Shown here: in pieces, positions 49,567-60,419 of the stretch
Layout of the letters: every line of letters starts with the position of its first letter
Position numbering within the stretch: the stretch's first letter is position 1
NCBI GenBank assembly: GCA_007922225.1
Contig: ML679966.1
Coordinates: 55,237,889 to 55,301,888, forward strand
DNA length: 64,000 nucleotides
Source: Emydura subglobosa
Lineage: Eukaryota; Chordata; Testudines; Chelidae
Direction of reading: 5' to 3'
Position numbers and translations under genes: made by a program
The notes under the pieces: model-generated
The model's input: the letters and a program-made list of their open reading frames with translations, nothing else
What the model was told of the DNA's origin: nothing
Database searches by the model: none

Positions 49567-50134
49567 TGTGATAGGGTATGGCCAAGTGGCTATGAGAGAG
49601 TCACTGAAGGCAGATATGTAAGCCTGAGACTGGTCAGAGCCCTGTTCCCGGTCAGCTGGAGAGGGGTAACCTTAGGTTAATGAGACCACCTGGGGCTAGT
49701 TAAGGGCCTGCCTAAGATCTATTAAAAGCCCTTGCTCCAGTCAGAGGGCTGAGGGAGCTTAGAGATCCACAAGCTCAAGGAAGCAGGAGTGGACTAGGGG
49801 ACAGAACCACGGTAGGGAAAGGTGCCACTACCAGGAGGGTGACTATTAGAGTCTGGGGAGGACAGTGTGGGGAAGCAGCCCAGGGAAAAGACTGTAGCAG
49901 TTTATGTGAGCCAGCAGCAGAAGGCTGCTGCCATCAGGGTCCCTGGGCTGAAGTAGAGGGTGGGCTTGGACACCCCCCACCAGCTGCAACTGGGATGGTC
50001 AAAGCTCTCCACAGAGAGGGGTGAAGACCCCACAGGCCCCAGCTGGGACTATAGGCTACAGTGTGGGCTGACCGCTGAAAGAAGCGCTTGACCCAGGGAT
50101 GCCGGGCGGATGCCCCATCAAGTGCCACACCACA
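49567..50134 (+). mobile_element. LTR-like unit, about 570 bp
   Basis: It starts TGTGATAGGGTATGGCC and ends GTGCCACACCACA. A promoter-like 'ctattaaaagcccttgctcc' lies at about 49718-49737. The segment 'gggtccctgggctgaagtag' followed by 'agggtgggcttgg' (about 49937-49970) is shared with the insert at 57240-58250 ('gggccctgggctgggatgca', then 'gacgggtgggcctgcg'). Open frames at 49839-50024 and 49934-50128 overlap on opposite strands. The class is inferred from structure; no coding region adjoins. Confidence 0.5.
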
Positions 50135-51140
50135 ATGTATACAGGTGTTACGAGATTAAGATTACAAGATTAATCAAGGTTAGTTTGACTGCATCCACTT
50201 CTTAGGATTGCTGCCAGAAAATTCTGAAGGCAGATTGTTGAAGAACGAGGACGGGAGAGAGAAGCCTCAATAATTTCCCAAATATAGTAATAGTGTGTAA
50301 TGCTAGTCATCCTCCCTTTAACCACGATTCACAGTCAAGCTTTATATGACTTCCACAAATCTTCATTAAAAGATGTGACTTCCATGTAATATAGAGTGTT
50401 TCAATAATAAGGGAACTGCTTCTTCAGCTATAGCTTTTGCTTTGACACTGCAGCAGGAGAAGATTTAATAAAAACGAAATGTCAGGAAGATCACAGTGGA
50501 TCTGAGAGAGAGACATGTTATCTACAAAATAGGACACTCGGCTATTTTTCTTTTTGCACTCAGACTTTTTATATGTCTCAAATACATTTTCATATTCTTT
50601 ACTGCTGTGGCATGCCATCATCACAGCTGAGAATTCCAAATTCATACTTGTAGTTCTGCTCCATTAAATTAGCTTCTTATCTCTATCTTTACAAGGGACC
50701 TATGTTATTAAGAGCATCGCTCTTAAACATATAACAACTATCCTTGGCTAATGTAGCTGATCTTTTGTAACCTTTCATACACAAATCTCTGGTAATAGGG
50801 TGGATAGTGATGACATCTGCACCGTCTGAACCAATAAGGAAAAATACATGTAATTTACACATACATAATATGTAAGTAGACTAGAGAGGGGAGAAGCACA
50901 GATGGGATTTGTCAGGAAAGGGTCAAAAGATGACAATGTCGTTTTAGGCCTAGATAGCAGTGAAATTGGTGGAGCTGTCAATTGTGAGCCAATGGATGAG
51001 AAGCATAGATGAGAATTTTAGAGTTTGAGATGTTTGTAATTCAAATAGCAATAGGCCATCTAAGAGAGAGAGATGTATAAATGGAGCAAAGTAGAGAGGT
51101 CAATGATGGAGAGAGAGATTTCCAAGTCATCAGTGTATCG
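50135..51140. other. Unassigned AT-rich sequence
   Basis: No gene or recognisable repeat seen. Confidence 0.45.
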
Positions 51141-51256
51141 TTATTTATTATTTGTATTGAGGTACTGCCAAGGAGCCTTAGTCACAGATCAGAATCCTAT
51201 TGTGCAGACACAGAACAAAAAGTTAGTCCATCCTTAAAAAGACCTTACAATCTGAG
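51141..51256 (-). mobile_element. SINE 3' part (same family as 55337-55608)
   Basis: On the plus strand the text runs 'ttatttattatttgtatt', 'ccaaggagccttagtcac', 'cctattgtgcagacacagaa' and 'gaccttacaatctgaga', the reverse complement of the 3' half of the turtle tRNA-derived SINE. The promoter half is absent, so it is 5'-truncated. Confidence 0.75.
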
Positions 51257-53439
51257 ATGGTAATTGAAACTATGGAACGGATGAGGCTGCCTAGGGAACA
51301 AGCTATAGAGGAATAAAAGGAGGGAACTGAGGACAGGATCCTGAAGGGTGTCTACAAAGTGGGAGGGAGGAGGATGAGGAGCCCCCCAAAATATAATGGA
51401 GAAGCAGTCAATAATTTAGGAAAGCAAGTCAGAGTTATAAAAAACAAGGTAGGATATAAACCATCTGGGTGCTTTTAAATAGACTAATTCTTGAAGTACT
51501 GAGGGGATACTCTGGAACATGAACCTGAAAATATTTCCTTACCTTGCTCTGAAGGTATGTATCTCTGCAGATGACACAGTGTGATGTGCAATATTGCCAC
51601 CCCAAAACACTAGGTGTTAGGTCCTATTGTGTTAGTCCCATTGCATTCATTTGATGACATGTATGTTAACAATTGTATTAATTTGTACTTTAATTTTTAT
51701 TAAAAATGTACTCAGTGAGACAGCCTCCTAGATATAGTATGCTATGTGTTTCTGTGAGGTTCTCAGGGGAGCAGCAGTCATCTGTATTATTTCAGCATTA
51801 TTCTGTATAAATCAAAACAATACAATACAGGATACTTGGTCTATAATAGCAGATGACAGTGAACAGTGAAAATTTCAGTTTGTTTTCCACTGACAAAGAT
51901 AAAAAGGTAAAAGTCCTTAAAAACCAGACAATATGGATTCCTTTTTTAATGGTTTCTTGTAGCAGATTAGGGTGGCAACCCCAACAGCCTGTTTCCCACA
52001 ATCATTTGGGAGGAGGGGTATCTAGGCACTTTAACGTTAATAAATTGAGTTGAGTGAAGGGCATGTTGGCTGTTGGTGTTGAAAAAAATTGAATAATCTA
52101 TGCTGGTGGTAAACTGTGGACACATGCATACAGTGCATTAAACCAGAGACACTGATTTCTCCAGGAGAGGCTTGGCCAGTTTACTCAAATGCAGAGATAA
52201 CAGTGATGGGTTGCCAGTACACAACATATGGATAGTACACGTTTATAAATTTTTTCTGGAGGTCAAGGTTTTGCAAACCACACATTTCTTTTGTAGGGTC
52301 TGTGAAGCCTGTTGAGTTCCAGAATTTGCTGCCCTGCTAACTTAAACCTTAGTGTTCTTTCCAGGGTGATTCAGATTTTTTAAGAATATTTTTCTAGGAA
52401 ATGAGAACCTCATGCTATTTATTATGAATAGGAATCTTCGCACTCTTCTTCAAAAGCGAGGCTGGCACATGAGTGTACCCTATATTTGTTGTGTATTATC
52501 TGGGTCAAATTTTCTGATGAAATAGATGCAGCTCCCCTGACTTCATTGGAATTTTTTTCTTCATCTGCTCCTTTTTGCACACTTGTTTTTCATGCTGTTT
52601 GTTCTCTTCTCCTTTTTTCATCTTAGAGGTTTTTCCTCTCTCCTTTATTTTTCATCCTGCTTAATTCAATTTTTACCTCATTTTGGGGGAATTGTTTTTC
52701 TCTCTGCCCTCTCTTTGCATCTTTATCACAATCTCTCCTAAGCAGAACATGAACTCAATACAATTTAAATTGGAATCAGGCTTTTGAACCCATAAGTTTG
52801 TGTAGTTTGAAGTTAAGCAAAAAGACTTTGCTTAGCAGTGCAGATCAACTGGCAAATTCTAAGTTCTAATGTCTGAAGGTGTGACGGGTTCTTCAGAGTA
52901 AACTAGAACTGTTCAAGTGAGTTTCAACTTTGGGGAGTTGCATGTCTGATTCTTTATCTCCCAATCTGCTGCTTGGCATTGAAGACTCTATTCCTTAAGA
53001 GATTTCAGTCTGAATATGTAAAAGAGTGTTCTAACATAACTATATGTTGGGATCAGACTATTATTCTTGTCTTTTGTACAGGCAAAGAAAGAATATATGC
53101 TGTTCTCTCTGAGTGCTGCCAAGTTATGCAAAACTTTACTAAGATATCTAATCATCATCAGAACTAATAATATGAGTAAGGCTTGCAGGATCCGGCCCAT
53201 AACAGCCACATAAGTTGGTGATGATTACTGTTCAGTTGATAATACAGTAGGATAATTGTCAGTTACCATTTAATTCCTATTGATCTGGAGATGTGTGTGG
53301 CGGGCGGGGAGTGGCACTACCAAGCTGTTACTCAGATTTAGGATAGGTTATTTCACAGTAACTATGACTTAAAATATCTGTGTAACAGCTGCAACGTGTC
53401 TTCATTTTGCAAAAAAATATAATGATTGAGAGTGAGTAA
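51257..53439. other. Unassigned AT-rich sequence
   Basis: No gene recognised; short frames overlap on opposite strands (51798-52053, 52973-53209). Confidence 0.45.
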
Positions 53440-53710
53440 TAAGTAACCCTTTCTGAAGATGAATATTTGGAAACAGTGAGATTCCTCAAAGATGCATACT
53501 AGCACTACTGTAGCTTAATGTATTTACTAAATTTGAAGGACTAGGTGAATAGTTATGTGGCAAAACCTGAAGTTGACACAAAATTATTTAAATTAGACAA
53601 GTCTGGAAAGGACTGTGCGGGTCTTCAGAAACACCCAACAAATGTAGTAAATTGCTAATCAAAGATAAAAGACGAGCACGGAATACTACACATTGCAAGG
53701 AACAATCTAA
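53440..53710 (+). mobile_element. CR1 LINE fragment, left part
   Basis: Diverged CR1 ORF2 text: 'gtggcaaaacctgaagttga', 'cacaaaattatttaaattag', 'cttcagaaacacccaacaaa' and 'actacacattgcaaggaaca' follow the order of the region after the reverse transcriptase motifs. The copy is cut at 53710 by the MITE and continues at 54031. Confidence 0.7.
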
Positions 53711-54030
53711 GGCCTTGAGAGCCTCAATATACTTGAGAGCTTACAGCAGCACAGTTGAATCAATTCAGCTGCGCCACTGTAAGATGGCTTGTGTAATTTC
53801 TTTATGCTGACAGGAGTGAGCTCTCTTATCGACATAATAAAACCACCTCAATGTGCAGCAGTAGCTATGTCAGTGGGAGAAGCTCTGCCACCGACATAGC
53901 GCTGTGCACCCTGCCACTTATGCTGACAAAAGTTATGTCGCTGAGGGGTGTGGTTTTTTTTTTTTTTTTTTTTTTAACTCCCCTGAGTGCCAAATATTCT
54001 GCTGGCATAAGTGGTGATGTAGACATGGCC
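53711..54030. mobile_element. Harbinger-like MITE inserted in CR1, 320 bp
   Basis: It starts GGCCTTGAGAGCCTC and ends with the reverse complement of GGCCATGTCTACATCACCAC. TAA stands exactly at both sides (53708-53710 and 54031-54033). The interior carries 'tatgtcgctgaggggtgtgg', the family text also seen at 56693. A run of 22 T (53954-53975) replaces the usual short T run. The 60-codon frame 53851-54033 lies inside and is not a gene. Confidence 0.85.
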
Positions 54031-54130
54031 TAAAAGACTCCGAGGCAGCAATTGCTATTAAATTAATGGAACCTACTCAGGAAAAAGACTGACTCATCAG
54101 TGTAGGTGGTTCTGTGAAAACAGCTACTTT
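54031..54130 (+). mobile_element. CR1 LINE fragment, right part
   Basis: After the MITE, 'attgctattaaattaatgg', 'ctactcaggaaaaagac' and 'ggttctgtgaaaacagctac' continue the CR1 order of the left part. The two parts were one insertion before the MITE arrived. Confidence 0.65.
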
Positions 54131-54496
54131 TTGCATGACAAATATGCCTTTTCCCTCCCGCAAGGAAAGATGACAATAGAACAGGATTGTTTGCATCACA
54201 CACTTATGTACTGAGGAACAGGGAAGCTTTTAGTAATTCATATTTTCTTTGTATTATTATTAATGGGATCACCCCTACCCCCAGGTTCTAGGTTTTTGAC
54301 AAACACTCCATGGACAGAGACAAGATAGGTAAGGCAATACCTTTTTATTGGATCTACTTCTATTGGTTGGGGGCACAGGATTTTGAACTTCAAGGGGTCT
54401 TCTCAGAGGTTACTTTCTCCAGACTGGAAGAAGAGCTTTGTGATAAATAGGCAGAAATTACAGGACAGGGACAGACACAGGCACTGTATATAGTTG

Positions 54497-54498
<2 letters not shown>
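54131..54498. other. Unassigned sequence
   Basis: No gene or recognisable repeat seen. Confidence 0.4.

Positions 54499-54546
<48 letters not shown>
54499..54546. repeat. (GT)24 microsatellite
   Basis: Twenty-four uninterrupted GT units, directly beside the 3' end of the minus-strand CR1 copy that starts at 54552. A perfect repeat of this length is likely to vary between individuals. Confidence 0.98.
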
Positions 54547-54550
<4 letters not shown>

Positions 54551-54551
54551 C

Positions 54552-54800
54552 ATGGACTCATAGGACTGGAAGGGACCTTGCAAGGTCTTCTAGCCCAGGA
54601 CAAAGCATTATCTAGACCATCCCTGATAGGTGTCTGTCCAACCTGCTCTTAAAAATCTCCAATGATGGAGATTTCATAACCTCCCTAAGCAATTTATTCC
54701 AGTGCTCAACTATCCTGACAGGTAGGAATTTTTTCCTAATGTACAACTTAAACCGCCTTTGCTGCAATTTAAGCCCATTGCCTTTTGTCCTCTCCATATA
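54552..54800 (-). mobile_element. CR1 LINE 3' end, minus strand
   Basis: On the plus strand it opens 'catggactcataggactgg' and 'aagggaccttgcaaggtctt', the reverse complement of the CR1 3' untranslated region. On the minus strand the frame 54612-54797 codes for the CR1 ORF2 end: GNGLKLQQRRFKLYIRKKF, IVEHWNKLLREVMKSPSLE, then IFKSRLDRHLSG. It is 5'-truncated to about 250 bp. Confidence 0.93.
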
Positions 54801-55336
54801 TGCAGATGTATCTGTACATGGAGAAGGTATGAGAAAAATGGACGTTAGTGAAGTTATGGAAAAAATAGATTGGTTTTAGAGGAGGAAGCTACCACAGCTG
54901 CGGTTCAGTTTTCTTTCAAGATGTTTTCGCTTACAAAGGATACATAAACAGCTCATTTTGTTGCTGCCACAATACCTCTGGGTATTTTTAATTTTTCTTT
55001 CATTCTATTCTCTGGCCTTTAATGAATTACCAGATTGATATGGGTTTGAATAAAATTCCCCCAGAGTTTCTCACTGCTTATATATATACTACACTGAGAT
55101 CCAATGGTTTTTCATACTACAGTAAATAGAACATACCAGGCTGAACTTTCACAGGTATTTTGTGAAAGGACCTAGCCGCATTCAGAGATAAATGACTATT
55201 TAACCTTTCTCAGATGAAACACTCTTAAACACAGTATTACTTGAGATGAATAATAAACACTAGAGAGTCATGTTCAGATCAGCGTCAGGCTGCATGAACC
55301 AAAAGTAAATAATAGAAACATTTCTGAGGGAGGTGA
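54801..55336. other. Unassigned AT-rich sequence
   Basis: No gene or recognisable repeat seen. Confidence 0.45.
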
Positions 55337-55608
55337 GGCAGCATGGGCTAGCAGCTAAGACACTGGCCTGGGAATCTGGAGGCTTGGGCTCCGTTCCCTG
55401 CACTCCCACTGTCCTGATATGTGATGATTTGGGGCAAGTCACTTTACCCCTCTGTCTCTTTTCCCATGCTGTCTTTTGTCTGTTTTGATTATAAGCACCT
55501 CAGAACTAGAACTCTCTCTCACTATGGATTCGTATAATTCCTAATACAATCTTGGAGGGGGCCTCTAGGTATTAATGTAAAACAAATCATGAATAATAAC
55601 AATAAACA
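55337..55608 (+). mobile_element. tRNA-derived SINE (MIR-like), nearly full length
   Basis: The 5' part has degenerate RNA polymerase III promoter boxes: an A box in 'ggctagcagctaagacactgg' and a B box near 'ggctccgttccct'. Then come the core 'ggggcaagtcactttacccc' and 'tctcttttcccatg', and the 3' text 'gggggcctctaggtattaat', closing in 'aataataacaataa'. This is the order of a SINE family common in turtles. It has no coding capacity. Confidence 0.82.
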
Positions 55609-56692
55609 GAGATGGATGAACCTTCACAGGTCAGAAAAGTTTTGGATGCTTCTCACTATAAAAATAACTGAAATATCCAAAGCATTGGAGGCATGTCCCT
55701 CTTCTGATTCCTCTATCTCTGTTGCTTTCTGTCTCGTGAGGAGTCTTCTCTTTCTGCTCTTGCAGCAGCACTCTTTGGACTGCTGGCTTCAGTTTGTTGT
55801 GGGGGCCCTACCTCCTTTCTGGATGAGGAATCTGACCCTCAGTTCCTCCGTTATGGTCCAATCTGTCACAGTTCTCCTCTTGAGGGGTGTGGCTTCATAC
55901 CACCTGCTATGTAGGTCTCTGTGCAAACAGCACAACTGAATCCTGGGGCTTAATTAGGCAAACCTGTGATAAATTTGGATTTATCCATTGGATTTAAAGC
56001 AGGCAAATATGTATACACCGATAAGTACACTGTAACCATGGAAGACTATCAAACAAGATTGTTCACAAAGTTCTGTTACAGCATGCTACACAGAGTCTAT
56101 ATCTCATACCATTATGTAGGTAAAGAAGATGAACATAACTAATCACTCTTACTTTAAGTTATTATTGAGAATTTATTTTGGAGAAATTAGTAAAGTGATT
56201 TTTTTTCAATTTGGAATTATTCTTTCTCTCATACTCTGTCTCAATATTACAGTGTGTATTCTGCCTCCAATCCTTTCTGCAATCTTTCCAGGAATGCATC
56301 CTTGTGCATTCCTTGCAGCCTAAATGTATAACTCTCCCTGTACCAGTCAGTTTCCCCTTGCTTGCTTAGGATGATCCATCTTTGAATTAGCCTGGCAGAC
56401 AGACTGAATGTCTGCAGCAAACTTCTTTGGCCCCACCCGACAGCCCCAACTTGGAACGCCTGCCCCCTTTTGAAAGAGCAAGTTTCTTGCATCTGCTCCT
56501 ATGTCCTTTGTTTCAAATCCCAGTCGTGCTGTTTTCATGTATACCTCCCTCCACGGCCCAGTTCAGAGAAGGGGAGGATTGTGTTTAGCTAGATAATCAT
56601 CCATTCGTGTGCCAAAGAGTCCCCTTGTGTGGCCATCATAAAGATCTAATGGTCCAGTTGTTTCTGTTGTATCTCCAAGGTAGCTGTATTAA
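55609..56692. other. Unassigned sequence
   Basis: The 116-codon frame 55589-55939 starts in the SINE tail and has no known domain. No gene recognised. Confidence 0.4.
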
Positions 56693-56976
56693 GGGCTTGT
56701 CTACACTTGAAATGCTATAGCAGCACCACTGCAGCTGCCATGCTATAGCACTGCAGGATAAACACTACCTGCACCAACAGGAGGGATTCTCCCGTTGCAT
56801 AGGTAGTACCTCTTTAGAGGCAATAGCTAGGTTGATGGAAGAATTTTTCTATCAACCTAGCACTATTTACATGGGGACATAGGTCAGTTTAACTATGCTG
56901 CTCATATGTATGGATTTTTCACACCCCTGACCAATATAATTAAACAGGTATAATTTTCTAGCATAGACCAGTCCTC
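56693..56976. mobile_element. Harbinger-like MITE (Chompy-like), about 284 bp
   Basis: It starts GGGCTTGTCTACACTTGAAA after TAA (56690-56692). Inside it has the paired words 'gggattctcccgttgcatag' and 'aagaatttttctatcaacct', the text of a MITE very abundant in turtles and crocodilians, and it closes with 'gcatagaccagtcct'. The right duplication is not visible. Comparison to the crocodilian MITE called Chompy is from memory. Confidence 0.8.
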
Positions 56977-57536
56977 ACATATTGACAGTTCTTCATAGAC
57001 CATATTTATTGTGACCCTCTGTACCTCAAAGTAGTACCCTGGAGGCCCCATATTCACCACTGTGTTATGATTATGATATGTTTTGTACAATACCTGCTTT
57101 GTGAGGTATCATTTGAAAAGTCTTGATCTATTGAACATTAATGTTCTGTTGGACTGTATGTACTATCACTGTATGTGAAGGTCTGATTTTTTGTTGTGTG
57201 TGTTACTGAAATATGTTGTGAGGCTGGGAACACCACAACCAGCCCTTCAGGTACAACAAAGGAGTATCCATCTATAGCCGGGAGGGGTGGTTCCCTTCTG
57301 AGAGGGACCCAGAGGGAGAACCAAATCCACCCTGGCTGCTACAGCCCAGAAGGAGATCACCTGGGCAGAAGCAGGGAGGCAGGGCCAGTTCTTTAAAAGC
57401 CCGGCTTGTGAGCTTAGTCAGGTGGGGACAGCTGAAGGAGAAGGATGCCTCTCCCTGGAGGCTCCATGCTAGAACCAGGCCCAAGGTCCATGCTGAGGGG
57501 GTGTGGCCAGTCTTAACCCCAGACTGGGGACTGGCA

Positions 57537-57731
57537 GGGAGCCTACCTGACCCACCCGCTGCCTGGGAGTCTGAGGGGAGCCCACCTGAGTCACTCGCTG
57601 CCTGGGAGCCAGAGGAGGGCCCATCTGGGCTACCCGCTGCCAGGGAACAGGAGGAGGATAGACCCGAGCAGTACAGAGCCTGGGACCTGGAGAACCTACC
57701 AGCCCTACCTGCGGCCTGGGGGCTGGAGGAC
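57537..57731 (+). repeat. Minisatellite, five 39-bp units (13-residue repeats in one frame)
   Basis: In the plus frame starting at 57408, residues 44-108 read as five 13-residue units: GSLPDPPAAWESE, GSPPESLAAWEPE, EGPSGLPAAREQE, EDRPEQYRAWDLE and NLPALPAAWGLED. The shared core is AAW followed by an acidic end. The unit length is a multiple of three, so the frame stays open throughout. It may be a plain minisatellite or a relic of a coding repeat. Confidence 0.8.
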
Positions 57732-58061
57732 CTGCCCTCTGAGGAGGAACCCATGGAGTTGCCGGAGCTGCCGCCGGTGGAAGAGGAGGGCCTGATGGGA
57801 CTACCACACCCCAGCGACCTGGAGGAATCAGGTACCTGGGGATATGGGGAGGAAGAAGCCCAGGGACAGCCCTAAACAGGGGCTGAGTCCGGGGCAACCT
57901 AGTTGGCGTGTTGCGGCAGGAGCCCTGCCAATGCAGTGGCAGGCACCTCTGCCACTGGTAGGGCCCTGGGCTGGGATGCAGTGGAGACGGGTGGGCCTGC
58001 GTCCCCCTCCCCTGTTCCTGAGCCACCCCGGGAGAACCTTACACTCCTTACCGTACCAGAG

Positions 58062-58151
58062 ACTGGACTGCTTGTTGGCTCGCCCGCCCTGCCTACAGGC
58101 CAGGGCACTGGACTGCTTGTTGGCTTGCCCGCCCTGCCTATGGGCCGGGGC
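58062..58151 (+). repeat. 45-bp tandem duplication, two copies
   Basis: Copies start at 58062 and 58107, each with 'actggactgcttgttggct' then 'gcccgccctgccta'. The period is again a multiple of three. Confidence 0.85.
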
Positions 58152-59131
58152 GAAGGACTAGGCTGTTTCTCGGCAGGAGAGAGCCAAGAGGACCAGTCCC
58201 CCTCTAAGAAGGACTCCGAAGGGAACCCCCAGATGCTGCCCCCAGAAGGGCATGTTCACACCATCATTGCCAAGACAGTGCCAATGGCCCATTAAAAGGA
58301 TTCTACTCTCCCACCAGCGATTGCAGAGACTTCTCAGAGCGAAGGCATATAAGCAATGGAGACTGCTTGACCAATAGGAACTGCCCAAACCCATGTCACA
58401 GCAAGGAACTTTGTAGTAGCTAGGAGAAGGTATAAAAAGAGAGACAGTATCATCATCACTTGGTCTCTCTTGCCCCTCATCTCAACACCTGGAAGAAAGT
58501 CTGGAAGACTAAGACTTTGAACTAAGTCCCAGGCGGGAAGGCAATCCCTGCCTGTGTACTGAGGACTAGTAACCTGCTTATGCCATTTGTCAGGGTAAGG
58601 CATTGTTTGATTCAACTCTTGCTTAGACTAAAAGTTTGGGATTTAGAATGCATGTTTGCTTTTTATTTTTTTAAGGAAACTATCACTTATCACTTAAAAT
58701 TATCTTTCTGTAGTTAATAAATCTGTTTTATATTTTACCTAAAAGTGTGTTTTGGTTGAATTGCTTGGGAAATCTCAGCTCAGGTTAACAAGGGCTGTTG
58801 CGCATCCATTACCCTTTTGTCGGAATGGTGAACTAGGTAATGAGTTTATACACTGGCCAGGTTTCTGACCAGTGCAAGATGGCACAGTTCTGAAATGCAA
58901 GTCTGGGAAGCTGGGGGAAATTGTCTGGAACTTCTCTATTGACGGTTCATGAGTGACTGGGAAATCATTCCTGTAACTCAGCTGGGTGTGTCCCTGCCTG
59001 TGCATGTCTGTGTAAGTGCAGTGCCTAAAAGAGGTTTGTAGCTTGACATCAGCATCACAGTCTGAGGCACCTCAGGTTGGTGCGTTGGGAGAGCTCAGCA
59101 GTCCAGGCTGCACCCCAGGAACTTGATCACA

Positions 59132-59574
59132 CATACCAACCCAGACATGTCTGTCATCCACACTCAGTCCATTTGTCACTTATTTCCTGGCTCATAGAGT
59201 GTCTCTAGAAAGAAGTCAACCTTGAGATGAAGTAGGTAGCAGTTCAAGTGAGTGGGTAAAAGGAGTGACATAATTTCATAAAAATAATAGAGGAGTTTCC
59301 TCATTCTCTATGGTTTGCCTAGTGGTAATTACATTTTTCTCTATAGGCCAATCTGTTCCAGTGATACATCTCAACTCATTTTAATTCTCCAAGGAGAAGT
59401 TAAAGTTCACACCTGTTTGCAGGTGGTGTGCCAACAGTTTATTGTTCCCTAGGATAGTGGAATAATGGCAATGAGCTACATGCAATCGAGAAAAATAATT
59501 CTCTTAGAGCTTTAAATAAATGTCTGGAGGCAGATCACCTAGTCTGATAGTAACAGAGTAACATTGACAGAAGG
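59132..59574. other. Unassigned sequence
   Basis: No gene or recognisable repeat seen. Confidence 0.4.
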
Positions 59575-59870
59575 AGGTCTTACAGCCCATGTCCACCCAG
59601 CTATGTGTCATAGCTTTGTACCTTATAATTTTTCCTTCTAAATGGTTGGCTAATTCTTTTTTAATGTGTTCTTGGTTGCAGCTTCTGCTACTTCCTTCTG
59701 CAGTCCATTTCAGACATTAGTTACCATCTGTGCCAAGACATTTTTCTTACATGCTTCTTATGCCTAGTCATTTCTTAGCTTTAGTTCATGTCCTCTTGCT
59801 TTTGAGTCTGTTATCCCTTTGAATAATTTGTTGGCACCAACCTTCTCTGTACTCCTCAGAACTGATTAAC
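59575..59870 (-). mobile_element. Possible old CR1-type LINE fragment
   Basis: Phrases such as 'cagtccatttcagacattag', 'gacatttttcttacatgctt' and 'agttcatgtcctcttgcttt' resemble the reverse complement of the CR1/L3 ORF2 C-terminus and 3' region, heavily diverged. No terminus is visible. Confidence 0.4.
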
Positions 59871-60419
59871 CCAAGACATGTCCTCTTAATCTCCACTTGT
59901 CTAATGCATATACACTTAATTTTCCTTGTGACTCCTCAGTTGAAGCCTACAAACACTCCTCTGATCCGGATCTGTTGCTGCACAATCTTATCCCACCCAA
60001 CTTTCTCCCCTGCTATTAACACCTCAGATTTTCTCTCATCCCTCTGGTTTTCCTTTGTATTGTAAATTGTGATCCCATAAACCTATTATGAATATCCAAT
60101 ACTCTTAGTGTTGAAAAAAATACAAACCAACATAAACATATTTTGTTGGCATTCCCTTAGCTATCTGAATTTGGTGGATTCAAATATCTCAGTGCATCAG
60201 GGCCAGATTGTCAGTGCAAGCAGCTCAGTTAATATTTTTTTGGGTGGCCCACAAGAGTATACCAGAACAGAACAACTTAATTTTCCTCAGTTTACTAGAA
60301 ACATTTGCATATATTATGGAGGTGCTGGTAGCAACTTTATAGTTAAGGTTGCATCCTGATCTGTCCTTAAAATGAAGCAGCCTCTATAACAGGGTTTCAT
60401 GACTGCTGGGGATTCCTGT
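59871..60419. other. Unassigned AT-rich sequence
   Basis: No gene recognised; the frame 60108-60359 has no known domain. Confidence 0.4.

Larger units (their letters stand above)
57244..58249 (+). mobile_element. GC-rich nested repeat with overlapping open frames
   Basis: This roughly 1-kb insert is far more GC-rich than anything around it. Frames of 155 (57408-57875, plus), 160 (57272-57754, minus), 185 (57469-58026, minus), 105 and 130 codons overlap on both strands, which marks composition rather than a gene. It has a 'ctttaaaagcccgg' promoter-like word near 57391 and a module shared with 49567-50134. I know similar text from turtle repeats but cannot name it. Boundaries are accurate to about 30 bases. 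Confidence 0.55.
57010..59131 (+). mobile_element. LTR-like unit split by a nested insert of about 1 kb
   Basis: It begins TGTGACCCTCTGTACCTC and ends TTGATCACA. The outer text occupies 57010 to about 57243 and resumes at about 58250 ('catgttcacaccatcattgc'). The resumed part has a TATA box TATAAAAA at 58431 and a polyadenylation signal AATAAA at 58716-58721 followed by 'tctgttttatattttaccta'. The whole order matches a turtle repeat I recall, minus the insert. With TG...CA ends, promoter and polyadenylation signal it looks like a solo LTR; no adjoining retroviral coding region was seen, and no clear flanking duplication. Confidence 0.7.

Noticed and set aside
54403..54603. 66-codon frame with a His/Thr repeat
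   Set aside because: It is a translation of the GT microsatellite and the CR1 end.
55337..55430. Possible tRNA gene
   Set aside because: The A- and B-box-like words belong to a SINE; the cloverleaf is not intact and SINE core text follows directly.
57272..58026. Minus-strand frames of 160 and 185 codons
   Set aside because: They lie opposite the plus-strand repeat frame inside a GC-rich nested insert and share its composition-driven openness.
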